Counted from the stretch's first letter, positions 24,038 to 37,965 are shown. The stretch is DNA of 64,000 nt from Schizochytrium sp. TIO01 (GCA_004764695.1 SMSO01000014.1:3175148-3239147); one strand, 5' to 3'. Notes: generated by a model not told the origin, from the sequence alone. Numbers and translations are program-made.

Positions 24038-24236
24038 CCGTTGTTGCTAGGATCGCGAGTCATGCGTCGGCAATGAATAACTTGACCTTGTTGTTTATAC
24101 AACAATCCATGGTTTTGTTCATGAATAAACCATGATTGGATAATTCGGCGGTTCGTGGGCCCATTCACTCATTTGCCCTCGCAGATCATGCATAACCGGT
24201 GGACGTCGATACCTTCGCCGGTGATGCCCATACTTT

Positions 24237-24269
24237 GCATGCATGCATGCATGCATGCATGCATGCATG
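24237..24269. repeat. (GCAT)8 self-complementary microsatellite
   Basis: Eight GCAT units. The unit is palindromic and alternates purine and pyrimidine, so the tract can form a cruciform or Z-type helix. Confidence 0.95.
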
Positions 24270-24891
24270 TCTTGAGTCTTTCTACTTCTCCGCAGGCCCT
24301 CTCCACCAACCAACCAGCCAACCAACACGTCTTTAGCTCAAGCTCTTCCTTCTTCAACAACCCATGAAGAAGTAAGTCAGTCTTCAACCCCAATAACAGC
24401 AACGACAACTCCAACTCGAACGACTCCTGCAATAGATAGATAGTGCAGCGCCTATCACCATTGGACAGAAGATTGGGCTCGAAGAAAGAAAGACAGACAG
24501 AGAGAGAGAGCCTCAGAGAGAGCCACAGAGAGAGGGATGAAGAGAGAGGGAGGGAGAGGGAGAGGAAGAAGCTGCTGCGACTGAAGCTGAAGCGTGCGAG
24601 AGGAGATCGGGCGCCGCGCAAGGAAGGACATACTGCGTGGCATTCGCCTCGAGAAGTTCCTGCCTCGCCGCCTTTCCTCCAAATCGCAGTTCTTGCGGAA
24701 GAACCCCACCCCGCCGCTATCATCCGCACCCCCCCTTCTCGTCTACGCTGCAATGGAAAGTTACTCGTGCGGATGATAAGGGAAACAAGGATGCAAACAC
24801 AACACTGACTCAAGCAAGGGCTCGTAAGAGTGCTCGTAGTACTTCAATCAAAGCCCTATAAGGCCGGATAGGTGTAAGCGGTAGGATAGCG

Positions 24892-24928
24892 TCATTTTCA
24901 TTTTCATTTTCATTTTCATTTTTTTTTG
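24892..24928. repeat. (TTTTCA)n repeat ending in a T run
   Basis: Five units of ATTTTC ending in a run of nine or ten T residues, at the left edge of an AT-rich block. Confidence 0.85.
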
Positions 24929-25253
24929 TTTAGTATTTTTACGTAATTAGGCCAATACGATATGTCTTATATAACTCCTTTTTCTCTCTCTGTTGGTCAA
25001 AAGTTCTATGAGTAAGATCTGTGAAGAATAAGCGCGAATAAATAAATGGCGAGTTTGAGGTTGAGGTTGGCTTCGAGACACGAGAACTTCATCTGCGCAG
25101 AGAGCAAAGACCCGTCATCGATGCGTACCTAATGCGGGAAAGACCGCAAGTTCGCGAGGGAGGGAGGGCGACGATGATGGTGATTAGGTCGCCAACACCG
25201 GCGCCTGAGGTGGTTCAGCAAGGCGCTGAAGAAGGCCTCCTTCAAGTACTGGT

Positions 25254-25302
25254 ACAAGAACAAGAACAAGAACAAGAACAAGAACAAGAACAAGAACAAG
25301 AA
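25254..25302. repeat. (ACAAGA)n hexanucleotide repeat
   Basis: About eight hexamer units of AACAAG. In the plus frame it would encode Glu-Gln repeats, but no gene is recognised around it. Confidence 0.9.
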
Positions 25303-28300
25303 GCTGAAGAACTACGGCAGCTACCAGTTAGGTAGGCGCGCAGTAGTACCTAGCCAGCCAGCAGGTACGAGGTTTTCATAGGATACTAAGGGGGTGGTTT
25401 TTGAATGAGAGCGGCGCGTATGATACCAGACTCGGAGTCGACCGCAGACCTTCAGAAGTTTGAATTCTCTTGCGATGGATCTGATGGATCTGAAGGATCT
25501 GTTCACCGATTGAGACTTGACTCCATTTGTTTGTTGATCTGCGCGGCAACCAATTCGAAAAAGATGAGGAGGTCATGGAGCGAGAAGCGAAGCAGACCGC
25601 GCAGGCTGCAAGGCTGGGGAGAGAGGAAGCGACGCTGAGTGACCGCAGCAAACTTTGTGGAAGGCCGCGGGGCTTGCTTGCAGGTGGACCCGGAGAACTT
25701 GGCGCGTTTCCCACGACGGAAGCTTAGTTAGACTCGGCTGTCTTCACGTCTAAGGCGCAGCAGGATGCTGACGAAGAGGCAAGGAAAACAAACTTGAAGA
25801 TACCTGCGACAGAATGGAGGAGCGTGTGTCACACGAGAGGCAGAGGAGCGTCCAATTGCAAGAAAGCGCATGGGCCGCACAGAAGACAACCAATCCTCCG
25901 TTTGAACCCAAGGGTCTCCTGCCCTCCATCAATAAGTTGTACTCTGGTGGAGCATTCAAGATGATAAATGTCGTGCATGGTGCGAGTGCGAGAGCGGACC
26001 ACTCGTTGGCTCTTCGTCATCTTGCAAAATTTGCAACGAGCTTCTCTCATTCGGTCAAATTATCATCCACAAGCTCATATCATGAACCAGACCAGCAGTT
26101 TCACAAACAGCCGGAGACAGAGTCCGCACTAGGCTCCAAGCAATCTTACTCAGGCAAGCTCAACGCAGTTGAGCATGCCAATTGAGCTTGCCTGAAGGAG
26201 GATTACCAACTCATTCCCCCAGCATACACTACACTCTGCATTACTTCGTCACTTCATCACTTCATTCACCAGCATGTGTGGATAGCTCGTTCGCCTCGTC
26301 AACCTCCGTCGCCTCGACAGGGCACCAGAGCGGCGCTAGCTGTATTCTTCAAGTTGGCACAATGTTGTGCAATTCATGCAGTTTGATTTTCACCGAGCTC
26401 GGGCAGCTCAGTCTCGTGAGCCTGAGAGAGGCACAGACCTTTGAAAGCACAGTGGTGGCCTGCTGTGGTTTGTTTCTAACGGTTGAGAACGCGCTCTTGC
26501 CTCGGCTGTTTCTTGGGAGTTGCTCTTAATACCAGTGCTAGAACTTGGATGTAGCTGACGCAAATGTACCAAAGCCTGAAGAGCCTCCCTGCGGAAGCCC
26601 AAGCTCGACCCGTGAGATCTCTTTCTTGTACAATCATGCATTGTAATGTACCTGGGTTGTTCCATCATGAGCGTGATGGGCTTTCTTATTCGGCGGACTT
26701 GCGTTCCAGAGAGAAGTGGCGGAAATACAAGACCGGAGGAAGAAATTCTCTTTGTTTTCAAGAAATGTCTTTCAAGTTTTTTATAATATTAAAAAATAAA
26801 ATACTACTACTAGTAAGTTTTTCTGCTAGAGTAGCACATAGGACCAAGTGATCGTCGAACACTATGAACAAGCAAGGTACCCAGCTAGATACCTCTAGCT
26901 AGGCATGTAGGACATGGTTTGCCCGCCTCTCGCCGTCGTTATCAACTTGTTGGAGGTGCGACTAAAGAAAGAACTAAAAGACAGTACTGTTATTAGGTAG
27001 GATACATCTATATGATTATACGTGACCTTCAATTCAATTGCTTAGGGTCGAATGGGAGATTTGGCAGGACAAATAAGTAAAGCGTGGGAATCTTTGTTGA
27101 GGTTTTAGGCTACCTCGTAAATGGCGAAATTGACATTGTTGAATCGATGCGCTCGATTCTACGAAAATCAAATTTGCGAATTTTAATGTCATACTCAGAA
27201 TATATTTCATATAACATTGATAGAGTGGAGATGGGGAAGTCTGGTCGCAAATATCAATCACCTAAGTCCCCTTTTCCCTGTTATCTTTTCCCTTTTTATT
27301 TTTAAAGTTTCAACTGATTTTTCTCTAGAACGCGAGATTCTCTCAAATACGTATCAAGTAGCAAGCCTTTTCGAAAACCAAACTGAACAAGATAGTGAGT
27401 GACCTAGGAAGTAATGTCTCGCGAGAGTATAATACACAGGCAATAGTGGCAAATATGGAAATCAATCAATATTGAAGAGTCGTTGAGTCTGTAAGCTATA
27501 GTCACATTGGTTAGCTATCTAAGCGAAAAATTGCCGAATATACAAAACAGTACTCTTTCATACTCAAGCTTTAGCAGAGCAATCTAGCAAAACTTATTGC
27601 AAATTTGCGAAACAAAATCAAACGAGTTTGCTCGGAGACAGAATATATTAGACCTTTTAGGGTGAGAGATATCTCACCTCAACACAGATGAATGAAATTT
27701 AAAAAATTAATAAAGTCACACTTGTAGTTTTAAAATCACGTTAGATTTGATCAGTCTTTTGTAGACCTTGGCGCTTTCAACGCGCTTGCCTTATCAAGCA
27801 TTAATACAGGTTTTGCCATTCAAAGTCTTTTAGAGGACGCATCTAAACCTGCAGTCAGTTATAGATTCTTCGTTCTCTCGAGGCTGCCTTTGATTTCTCT
27901 GATTGGAACTCGGACCCCTCTGGCTTAAAATGGTTTGCGAAGAACCCTGGCAAAGTTTTCTCAACATGATTATTCCCTTCATCGTCTCAGCAGGGATGTG
28001 CAGTACATACCGATACGATGAATTGCGCGTAATCTTTGCAGCTAGCTTCAATATAACTTCATGTAAAAGTGAAAGTTTTTCAATGAGGATGACACCTTAT
28101 CTAGAGTATTACCCAATAGTTTATGCATCTCTAGAGTCGTGATTTATCTTGAACAATACATTGTACATGGCATTCTAGACGAATTATGTATAATTTCAAG
28201 ATTTTGGGAAACTTTGAATTTGTCATTAAATAATTATGATAGCCTTTCAATGTCATGCAAGTTACTCCAATAGTACTGGAGTGAAGCTGTTCACAGTCAT

Positions 28301-29248
28301 GTGGGGAGATCCCAGGAAGCAATTGGCTAAACCTAGCAGCATGTTATAATCATGGTCTCATCTATTCTACATCTTTTGTTAGATTTCTTTAGAAAAAACA
28401 CACTGTGTGAACAAAATTCAACTTTGCTAAGACAAATTTGTGTTAGGATTTCACGGCCAGAGTATTTGACAGCTTGTTAATACTTTTGTCGAAATTAAAT
28501 GAACAGGTGCTGTAGGTTTGATTCTGAATCCTGTCATATAGCTCGGTGGACTATCAGAGAGTGTTGTCGGCGCTTTGAACTAATCACTTTATGGGCGAGT
28601 AAACAAAAGCACGAGAAATTTCGTCAGGCACACTTTGATGATGTAGATAGATAGATGCTATGAATCCTTTGTATTCAATCTCGACAAAGATATCGAGTAG
28701 AATGCGCACTTTATCCTTAAAGCATACATTCTGTGAACAATCGAAGACCATTCATACTTCTACCACTATACTGATGACACTGCGGCGACATTTTAGTATA
28801 CTCCAAACTTTCGTTTGGCTTGGCTAAAGAGATGAAAGCAAAGCTGTATTCGATTGACTAACAATTGATATCGCTAAATAGTAAATGTTGTTTTCTAAAC
28901 CCACAAGAGCTTAAAGAATCAAAATATCCTTTTTAGAATTATGTAGAATGTATTCGTTGCGATATACACTTAGTCCAATGCACAAAAAAAAGCATGTATC
29001 ATGGCTTCTAATTCATTAAAGGCCTCGAAATATAAGTATGCATGGAAATATCAAACGTAGATAAGCCAGTCTTGTATATGTGTGCTCTAACACAGTTGAA
29101 TTTGCAAGATTTGGACTTATGTTATACACAACATTAAACACAAACTCTATGAGGCAAGCTTGTCATACAAATTAGCACAATACTTAGCGACAAACGCAGA
29201 ACATGTGATTACCAAAAGCAGTAGCAGCAAAGTGGTCGCTGCTCTATA

Positions 29249-30220
29249 TTACGAAAGAAATAGTGAAGAAATAGAGTCAAGTTCACGTCGTAAAGCCTCG
29301 ACCTGAGCTTCGAGATCTGCTCTGTTTACAAGCAATTCATCACGCTGAGTACTAACACTCTTCACCTGGAATTTGAGTGATGATATTGTGTCACGACTTG
29401 AAGAAAGCTCAACTTCGATCTCTTGTTTGCGTTTGAATGCAGAATCTGCCCGCGCTTGTGAGGATGCGATGGCCTTCTCCGCTTTTTCAGCGCGAGCTTC
29501 AGCTGCAAGTTGTAATTCTTTTGCAACCTTCGCCAGTGTCTGTGCCTCTTGACATTGAGATCGTAATGATGCCTGCAATGATTGCTCTTCGCGGAGTTTT
29601 GCTTTTGCTGACTCTGCGCTGGCCAGTGCTTTGTTTGCAGTCCTCTCCAGCTCTGCAACGTGCTCTTTATTTCGAATAGCTTGCATGGCGGCATTCTTCT
29701 CAAACTCTAAGTCCTCGATCCGTTTAGCCTCTTGCTCTAATGTCACACGTAACTCTCGATCTTGGCGGTTGAGTTTAGCAATAAGATCCTCAAGTTGTTT
29801 AGTGTTTGATCGACTCGACTCAAGGTTTTCTTCGAGGTCTGCAACTACACCTTGTAGACGCATACGTTGTTGCTTTTCTCTGCGTACCTCTTCCTCCGCA
29901 TTCTCTAGCTTGTTCTTCATCTCTCTTACAGCTTCGACGATGCTCTTCCCAGACCCTAGCGCAGGAACATACGATGCGTTGATTCCATGTCCTCTATTAA
30001 CTGTGGCCGAAACGTGACTGCTTGCAGAACTCCTTGATCGTGATCGGGATTGATGAGAAGGAGAAAACCCCGATGCAGACTTCTGTTCAACATCACTCTG
30101 TATTGATGATCTTCGAGACCCAGGACTTTTCGTGGGATTCGAATAGCCTGCAGATGCTGCAGATTTACTTGTCATATAGTTACCGACATTTTTATGTGCG
30201 CGGACTCGTGGACTCGACAT
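29249..30220 (-). CDS. Coiled-coil protein of unknown function
   Basis: A 323-residue protein with a disordered Ser/Arg-rich head (residues 1-90, including several SRS and RS dipeptides) and a continuous Glu/Lys/Leu/Ala-rich coiled coil from about 92 to 318. No catalytic or membrane motif is visible. Long coiled coils with a basic Ser-rich head are common in cytoskeletal, basal-body and centrosomal proteins, but the composition alone does not identify a family. ATG at 30220 has G at -3. The gene stands alone, with about 8 kb of spacer on each side. Coding nature is supported by the uninterrupted heptad pattern and by the absence of comparable frames in the surrounding AT-rich DNA. Confidence 0.75.
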   Translation of the reverse strand: MSSPRVRAHKNVGNYMTSKSAASAGYSNPTKSPGSRRSSIQSDVEQKSASGFSPSHQSRSRSRSSASSHVSATVNRGHGINASYVPALGSGKSIVEAVREMKNKLENAEEEVRREKQQRMRLQGVVADLEENLESSRSNTKQLEDLIAKLNRQDRELRVTLEQEAKRIEDLEFEKNAAMQAIRNKEHVAELERTANKALASAESAKAKLREEQSLQASLRSQCQEAQTLAKVAKELQLAAEARAEKAEKAIASSQARADSAFKRKQEIEVELSSSRDTISSLKFQVKSVSTQRDELLVNRADLEAQVEALRRELDSISSLFLS

Positions 30221-33200
30221 TGCCTTGCACGAGACAATCTATCCCAATAAAATTGTGTCTTGATATTTTCAATCACCAATGAAAGCTTGACCTAGATTTA
30301 AACTTTTCAAATGTGTGATCAGTTTACGTGGTAAATTCCTCCAAAAATCGATGGATAGATTCTTCAAGCAAGCAATAAAAGTATTCTCATGGATTACGAG
30401 AAAGCCACTGGAGACATGTATTATCAACTTTGATATTTCAGGACAAATAATGGCGCTTTCCGACAAAGGACAAGATGCCTGTTTATCCAAGAAGGCGGAT
30501 ATGTCCCACTTCAAACCACAATATTTCTATTTGCTACAGATACCACACTGCACTGCAGTGCTTGTGTCCACGTTTTGCTCCTTTGCAGCCTGGCTTGGAT
30601 CTTGCGACCTCCTTCGCTTGCTCTAGAAAATGCTTTCACGCATGCATTCTAAATCCACAAATGCTAGAATCAATTAGGAAGGTCACCTGATCACCTGGGT
30701 GAGTTCTTCAATTCAATAGTATTTCCAAAACAGAGATTTAAAAGGAAGAGAATGACAACGTTCTAATGCTCATTTTGTGCACAATCTCGCATTATCAACA
30801 GGCATAGCGCTCACTTCTTCTATCTATCACTACTACTTCCTAGCTCTACTTCATAAAAGTTTCCGTTGACATAATAAGTCTGTTTACACCCCCCTGCTGT
30901 CTTCTTGGACGTACTATAATTAGAACATTGGAATTGGGAGGGGTATACACTAGACAAGATGAGTAAAACGGAATTCCCGATAGTTTTTTTTTAAAAAGAT
31001 GTTAAATTAACGGGAAATACCGACATTACATTTCACTTTTTAATTTAATTTAATTAAAAATAAAAAGCTAAGCGACGAAGGTTTAAACCACATATAATTG
31101 AAATCGTACGAAAAGCTGAGTGGTACGACCTCCCTAGTGCTAGACGTCCTTCTTTCGAATGGATGGAGGTGAAAATCTAGAAGCAAATAGCCAAAATGCT
31201 TAGGCACGCTTCAAGTTTATGAAAAGCAGGATAACTCTTTCAAGCTTTGCGAAGACAAGTTTGGACTAGAATGTAGCTTGAACTTCAAAGTAGCGCGACG
31301 GCACCCATAACATTCCCGGCTAAATTTCCATAAAGCCGACAATTTACTTTTCGCTGCTCAGCTCAGGCTTGCCCTTGTGTTGTTGTTCGTATAGGTACTC
31401 AGTTATCCGCAACTTCACAATTGAAGGCTGCAACTCGTGTCAAATAATAAAATAAATAAATAGAGACACACTTACTGATGCTCTCATTTGTAGACGAGAT
31501 GAGGTAAAAGGCATGCCTACCAGTAGCATAATCATCCGAAGTTGTCTAACTTGTGAAGGTCTTCTCACTAATGACAGTATAACATTTCCAGAGTCCGACT
31601 TATTTTAGGGCTTTTAGGTTCTCTCCATGTAAGTGTCAACTCTCGTCTCAGCCACTAGGGTAGTAAGCACATAGTACTCCAAATTAGTGGCAGGAGCTGT
31701 AATTTGGCCATTCATTGGCCCAAATCACCGCAAAGTTGAAGCCTTTGAACAACTAAGATGTGAGCGACGGCCTGTTGAGATAGACGCCGGAAATGTCAAG
31801 TTCAAATATTTGTAACAGAGACATCACCCAGCGGATTCATTTTAAAGGCAACCTGAGGAAGAACAAAGGGGCCAGCCAGCGTCCATTGCCGTATGCTCTT
31901 GGTGGGCTGAATACGTCGATAGGACGGAAGCTTGCGAGAATGACGCCTCCGCACTTAGTCTGAAGTGAAGACTTTTTGGCAAGCAACAATCTAGTTGTAC
32001 TAGGCGCTGGAGCTCTTATGTGACGAATCATGGTTCCCAAATTCGTAAAGGCCCTTTGCGACCGAGTTTGTCTTAATCGCCTGCGCGTGGTAAACTGCAT
32101 CCGCGAACCTCTCTGGTACTAGTTGATCCCTGTGAGGCTCTGTCTATAAACTCTAAACTCAATTACAGCCTGCAAAGCTACCTGGGTAGCTAGCTAGCTA
32201 GCTAGATAATAGGTGCAAGTAGCAATTCTACCTGAAGTTGCAGTTGTTCTCATGGAATTTATCAGTCGTTTGCTTCCACAAGTTTGGTTGAATGGTTTGA
32301 GGCCACCCTACCGTTGGCTCCCTCAATGCAAAGCTTGCTTTGCATCAATCAACAATCTATAGCCAAGCACCTGGACTGAAGAAACTCTGTAAACCTGTGA
32401 TTCAGACTTACCAGCGATCCTTCATGGAGAGCGCCCTCCGATGAGTTCACAATCACAGCAGTTATGGTGAGACGAATCGCTTCCAGCACCACCTTCGGTA
32501 GCAAGCAGACTTAGGACTCTCAACTCAACCTTCTTCATCTAACTTTACTTTCGATGCAAATCATGCAATATGTCAACCACGCGAGGCTTTCTTTGAAGTA
32601 GCATGATGATGTTCGAAGTCGTCATCGTCTTCCAGTTCTGCGGTGCCTTGGCACGCTTTTCTTTTTGATGAGTGACCGCTCGGCTGAATTCTATCGTGGT
32701 GCATTTTCGTAGCTGTCCTGCAGCCATCCTTCTTTGTAGCAAAGCCGCCTTCGTGGCAGAGAAACGTAGGCGCCTATGGTCTTAAAGTGCCTCTTCTTCT
32801 GTCTTTCAATGAATGCTCTTCGCAGCCTTCTGCACTTACGGCATCATCAAGCGAGCACTAGGTACAAACTGCTAACGAAATACGTTCTCGAGTCCGTCTT
32901 GGTAGAGAGATTGTAGTATGGTTTATGTTTTCTCCCACGACAGATCAACAGTGCCACGGGTGGCTACCTGGCCATCGATTGCTGTGGCCTTTTGCATCGT
33001 GTCCTTCCCCACAATAAGACTACCTCTGCACACACCCTAGGTCCCTCCCTTCCTGGCGATTTGAAGAAGATTTGCCAACTGGCTGGGTTTATGGCATGCT
33101 GATGATGCGAGGCCGATTGACTGCGACGGCGAGTTGGCTGAGTCAGCGATGAGCGGATTTGCATGGCACGATGATAATGAGGAGGAGGAGGGAGGATCAG

Positions 33201-34687
33201 GAGGAGCAGCGCCGCAGATTCTACCATCTCGTGTCGGCGATTCAGCCCTTCACTCCGGAAAAAGAAATCTAAGAAGCGCTTACTTCTATACGTATTGTAT
33301 AATGACTGCTACCTCCTGCATTAAAAAGATAAAAATAGGAATAAGATATCAAACTTTGCTTGCACCATACGGATTTCTATGCATGCTTTGAAGTCCTATA
33401 CTTTTACTGAGACTGAACTAGACTAACTGCATTTATGGTATCTTGTATCGACCAATACGCACAGCCCTCTCTAGTCTATAGAGCAGCAGCAAGAACTTCA
33501 CAACTGCAATATAAAACTATACCTAATATTGCTAACTCAAGGCAACAAAAAGAAAAGAAAAATTCTCAACTATGCGGTAACTAATAACAAATTAAAAAAC
33601 TAAATAAATAAAATAATAATAGTTTTTAATAAAAATAAAAATAATAACAATGAAACTTTGAGAGTAACTCAAAAAAGTATAATTATTTTTTAAAACTAAA
33701 AAAATCGTTAGCTTTTATCCCTTTTTTGCTTCTTAAGAATTAAAATTAAAAAAATGAAGAAAACAAACAAAGTAAAAGCTCCAACACAATTTATAAAGGC
33801 TGCGTCCAAGAGTGGCCTTGCAGCCCACTTAGCAACGGAGCAATGGATTGTATGCTACACTAATATCCACACGACTCTATGCATAGCTTAAACAAACTGG
33901 CCCAGCGCCCCGCCATCATCTCATTCTACTCGCCTTTCCTTCGCTGCCCGAACCTGACATCCCTCCCTCATAAAGCAACTTCTCTATTGTTAATCAAGTC
34001 TTAGAAATCCTGTGACGCCATTGGGGGTTGTACCTTGCAGCCGCGTTCGTTTTCGTTTCACAGTTAAACTCCCCTCTTGTCCCCCCTGAACTTGCAGCAT
34101 GCATACTTCCCTTCAACCACTTTTGGGAGTTTGGGGAATAATGTAGAAGTATCTGCATTGAAAAGAGTGCTATAAGGCAGTATTCCCTCAGAGGAGAATC
34201 TTCCAGTTCGGCAGAGGAGACACTTTCTCTCATTCTCACCTCCACACCTTGAAAATCAGACCACTAAATAGCGGTCGGTTGGAGGGAAACAGACCTTTCG
34301 CTATCGGCGTTGACCTCGAGAACCTCACGCGCTCCAGCGACGCCGCTTCGCTCGCTGAGGCTTCGTCGTCGTTCGCTGGGACCTTTCGCTGAGGCTGCGC
34401 CTTGCGATTGGGCCCAGGTCACTCTAATGAAGTCTGCCTGGGCTGGCTGGCTGGTCCCGGTTTGCGCTGGCTAACGGCGGCTGCCGTGGAGGAAGTAGTG
34501 GGTACTTAATTGTTTGTTTGTTGCCTTTGTGTAGCTATAGAATTGAGGAGTTCGACGCATTGTCCTTTTCTCCGCTGCCGCTTTGATTTCTTCCCATTTC
34601 CGACATCAGATCAGCGGCAGAAAGCGCCATCACTTTAGAACTTCTCTCTGTTTCCGCTGTGGCCTCAAAGCTTTTGCGAGCGAGCTG

Positions 34688-34725
34688 CTCTACTCTACTC
34701 TACTCTACTCTACTCTACTCTACTC
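34688..34725. repeat. (CTCTA)n pentanucleotide repeat
   Basis: Seven to eight perfect CTCTA units in a GC-richer island. Confidence 0.92.
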
Positions 34726-37224
34726 CAGAGAGCGGCCGGAGGACCTTAAGGCAGACGCGAGTCCAACTTGAAAATCAAAGCGCAATGGTGCTGGCCAGAT
34801 TTGGAAACCACGAACCTCGTCACAATGGTCATTTCGAGTTGCTTGCCCGAAGTGGTGACGATGATGCACGTAGATAGAGGGACCTTTATCGAGACCTACT
34901 CGTGTGACGAGTTGTAGATCGCGAGGCTGAAGATTGCTTCGCGCATGTTCTCCACGGATGCAGAAGCGAAGTGAGTTCTGTTTTGGCGTGGTTATAAGTA
35001 CGCTGGTTGTGCTATGGTCGATTTCTGTGGTGGATCTTGAGAGCGATGAAGGTGGCAATTGATGAGAATGGTAGCGCGGAGGCAGACTCTCGCTTGCGTT
35101 TTGCTGTAGAGCCAACCCTCTTGAATGGATTCTGAGCTAGTTAGGATGCTGTGCTTTGGAGCCGTCAGCCCAGGAGAAGAATGAGCAAAGCATAGTGCTC
35201 CAGCTAAAGCGGCATCCATGATTTGATTTTACCCAAGCGTTTGCAGCGGCGGTGCACGCTACCCTTGAGCCCGTTGCTGGTGGCAAACGTGCCTGCCTCA
35301 GGCCCACACGAAGGCAAACCTTTTCAAGATGACCAAGAGTAGTAGTAAGCTGCAAGCGAGCAAGCAGAGATTTATTCATACTGGGCCCGACGTGGGCAGG
35401 ATAGCGGCGTCCTTGCTGTCGGCATTCTGCGAAGTGGATAGATGCGAAAGAAATCGCCACTTGTTCTGTGGTTGCTTCTTCATTGCTACTGCCATTCTAT
35501 TCTCTCTGCTTGGATAAGGTTTATTTTTCAACCACGCTAAACAACAAAGTCAACTTTGAAATGAAAGGTGTTTTTTAAAAACGTTTTAAAATATTTGTTG
35601 ATCTTGTTTTATTTTACTTTATAAATTTTATAATAAAATAACATAAATGATTGATATAGATATAGTAGCAGATGGAGCAGGAGCAAGGAGTGTGCGAGAT
35701 TTTATGATGTCTTCCTACACCAAAGTCCGCGGCGACGGACTTAACGCGAGCCGAGTGGAAAAGGCCTCTGCCGGCGCTCCATTTGATCCAGCGAGGACGA
35801 TCCCGAACAGTCTCACTCAGCTTTGCTTAGTCCGTGGCTGCTGTGCCTTCGCTTTCACAGCCACTGCCTTCGATTGCTCTTGCTTTGTCTAGGAAAGAGC
35901 TGCTATCAGTAAGGTGGGTACGTGCACTTTGGGTCCGTCTCAGCGAAACCCACTTTTGACCTTCCAGTTGCTTTCATTTATATGTATATGATAGTGGTGG
36001 TTAGTGATTGCTTTGGACCCCACGTTCTGAATAGTATATCTCTCTTAGAAAAATAGAAAAGAAAAGCTTTATCTTCTCTTGTCATCGCTACTTCGAGATT
36101 AGTTTTGTTCTTCTTTCTCTGTTTAAAAGAAATGCTATACTAATAACAATCAATGGTCGTTTAGATCAATTGTAAATGTGCAGGACAGGTGAAGAGACAC
36201 ATTCTTTGTGTCATTCATGGCGAATTATATTTATACAATACTGTCGTAAATGATAGGAAGGGGCGGTAATGGTTTGGGGTATTCATTCTTATGCTAGAAG
36301 GAAGTGCCTAGTGGTCATTTCTTTTTGGATTCTGGCGAATTCACCCGTTCAATCTTGATTTTCTCACATGATGATCAAATCTCATGATGATTGATCATCA
36401 TCGTCGATTATTCGGCATCGTCACATATTTGATTTACAGTTCCTCTTCTCAGGCTGTCTACGTTTCCCGTCCTTCTGGCTTGCTTTGTATTCCTCCTTAT
36501 ACATAATTAATCTTCGCTTGATTTCCGCATGTTGGTACCCATAGTTTATGTATTTATTGATATTGATTGCTATTAGTACAGAGGCCTATAAATTAATGTT
36601 TTGGCCTTCATTTTAGACTGATCGTATCAATAGCAGGAAAACTTTCACGACAATTGAGACGATGCAAAGGAAGGCGGATCAAAGCGATGCGAAGGAAGGC
36701 GAGCTGGTCGCTCTCTGGCCTCTCGAGCCGCCAGCGAACCAATTCGATAGACTCGATTGTTCAAATCGAGGCCAACTGATTGATTGATTAATTGAACAAT
36801 TGATTGGATCGATTAACTGATGGATGGAGGGCCAAGGAAAAGTGAATGAGTGAGTGAACGAATGACTTCATTCGTCTTCTTTTTTTCTTGTTTCTCGTTT
36901 TATTTACAATAATACTTACTCTGTTTAAAAAAGTTGTTCTCTAAGTTAGTCATCTTTCATTAATTTTTTTTGCAATGTTCTTGCGGTTTGAAAGGCGCCC
37001 CGCTTGCGTAGACGCAGATGGCGCTTCTTTATTACACGACCGGGTATCACTTGGTCCCCTGAATGGGCTTTTTATATGAATCTGCAACACGTGCGATACG
37101 CGTGGTTTTATGTTATGGATATCAACTTTTCTTGCTGCCATTTTCGTTAGTTTTTCCTTTTAAGCAAGTAAACAAAATACAGCCAAAAGCAATAGTCAGT
37201 TCCCATATCATAAATGGTTTAGTG

Positions 37225-37287
37225 GGAGGAGAGAGAAAGAAAGAAAAGAAAAGAAAAGAAAAGAAAGAAAAGAAAGAAAAGTGGGGG
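37225..37287. repeat. Polypurine GA/GAAA tract
   Basis: About 60 bases of almost pure purine (GAAAG and GAAA units) on the plus strand, capable of forming a triplex-type structure. Confidence 0.88.
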
Positions 37288-37885
37288 AAACCTGAGACTA
37301 TTTAAGTACTTCCTACTGCCTCGTGAGCGGAGCCGCCGACGCCTTCGCTCGATTTGCGCGGAAGCCTAAAGGACAGCGGCGCGAAGAGCAGCGATCCGCT
37401 CTGCGGAGCGGCCGTAAGGAACGCAGTATCCGCACTCGAAAGGGCTCCGTCTCTGGAGGAGAGGGGCCTGTGGCCTCGCTCATCAGCTCGCTCAGGCCAC
37501 CACACGAAATAAGAAAAAAAGGCAAAATACTCTGCGACAGAACCATTTATTTATTTGTTTGTTCTTTTGTTTAGTTATTGGTTATTTCTTTCACGGAGAG
37601 AAAAAGAAAGGAACGAAATAGGCAAATAATAGAGGGCGCTAAGGCGTGAACAGGAGTAATGGTAGAGGGGCGAAAGTAATTAATTGATAAAATACTACCA
37701 GGACTTTAAACTTTTTTGTGCTCTGATGAATAACTGACCAATGTTTATTCTGTTTGTTTTTGTAAGAGATTATTTGTTACTATTGCGGTACTAGGTAGGA
37801 TGTAGTAGGTGTTAGGAGAATAAATGAGAATAAATGCTGATTAAAAGGGAATGAAATAGAGTCATTGAGCAGAGAAATTGAAAAC

Positions 37886-37934
37886 ATGGAACGTGAGAGC
37901 AAAGTCATAGCTCGCTGCGTCTTCGTCGCCTCTT

Positions 37935-37965
<31 letters not shown>

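Larger units (their letters stand above)
21245..29248. other. 8-kb gene-free stretch rich in microsatellites
   Basis: A GC-richer stretch (21.2-26.7 kb) carries many simple repeats, listed separately, and CTAG-rich words such as the cluster at 22,920-22,995. A pyrimidine-rich tract lies at about 21,525-21,590 and another at 23,575-23,650. From 26.76 kb onwards the sequence turns AT-rich. The open frames reach about 215 codons but are low-complexity or antiparallel shadows, without recognisable domains. No RNA gene was recognised. Confidence 0.5.
30221..37885. other. Gene-free stretch with alternating GC-richer islands and AT blocks
   Basis: AT-rich blocks at about 30,980-31,080, 33,530-33,770, 35,520-35,650 and 37,140-37,290 alternate with GC-richer islands (31.8-33.3, 33.8-35.5, 35.65-35.95 and 37.31-37.51 kb). 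Short repeats include GCTA units at 32,186-32,205, CTCTA units at 34,688-34,725 and a purine tract at 37,225-37,287. No coding frame is convincing. The small island at 37,317-37,505 is open in several frames and contains a CCGCTC/GAGCGG hairpin, but I recognise no RNA family. Confidence 0.5.

Noticed and set aside
24169-24813. 214-codon minus-strand frame
   Set aside because: Made of translated GCAT and GA repeats plus Ser/Leu-rich low-complexity sequence.
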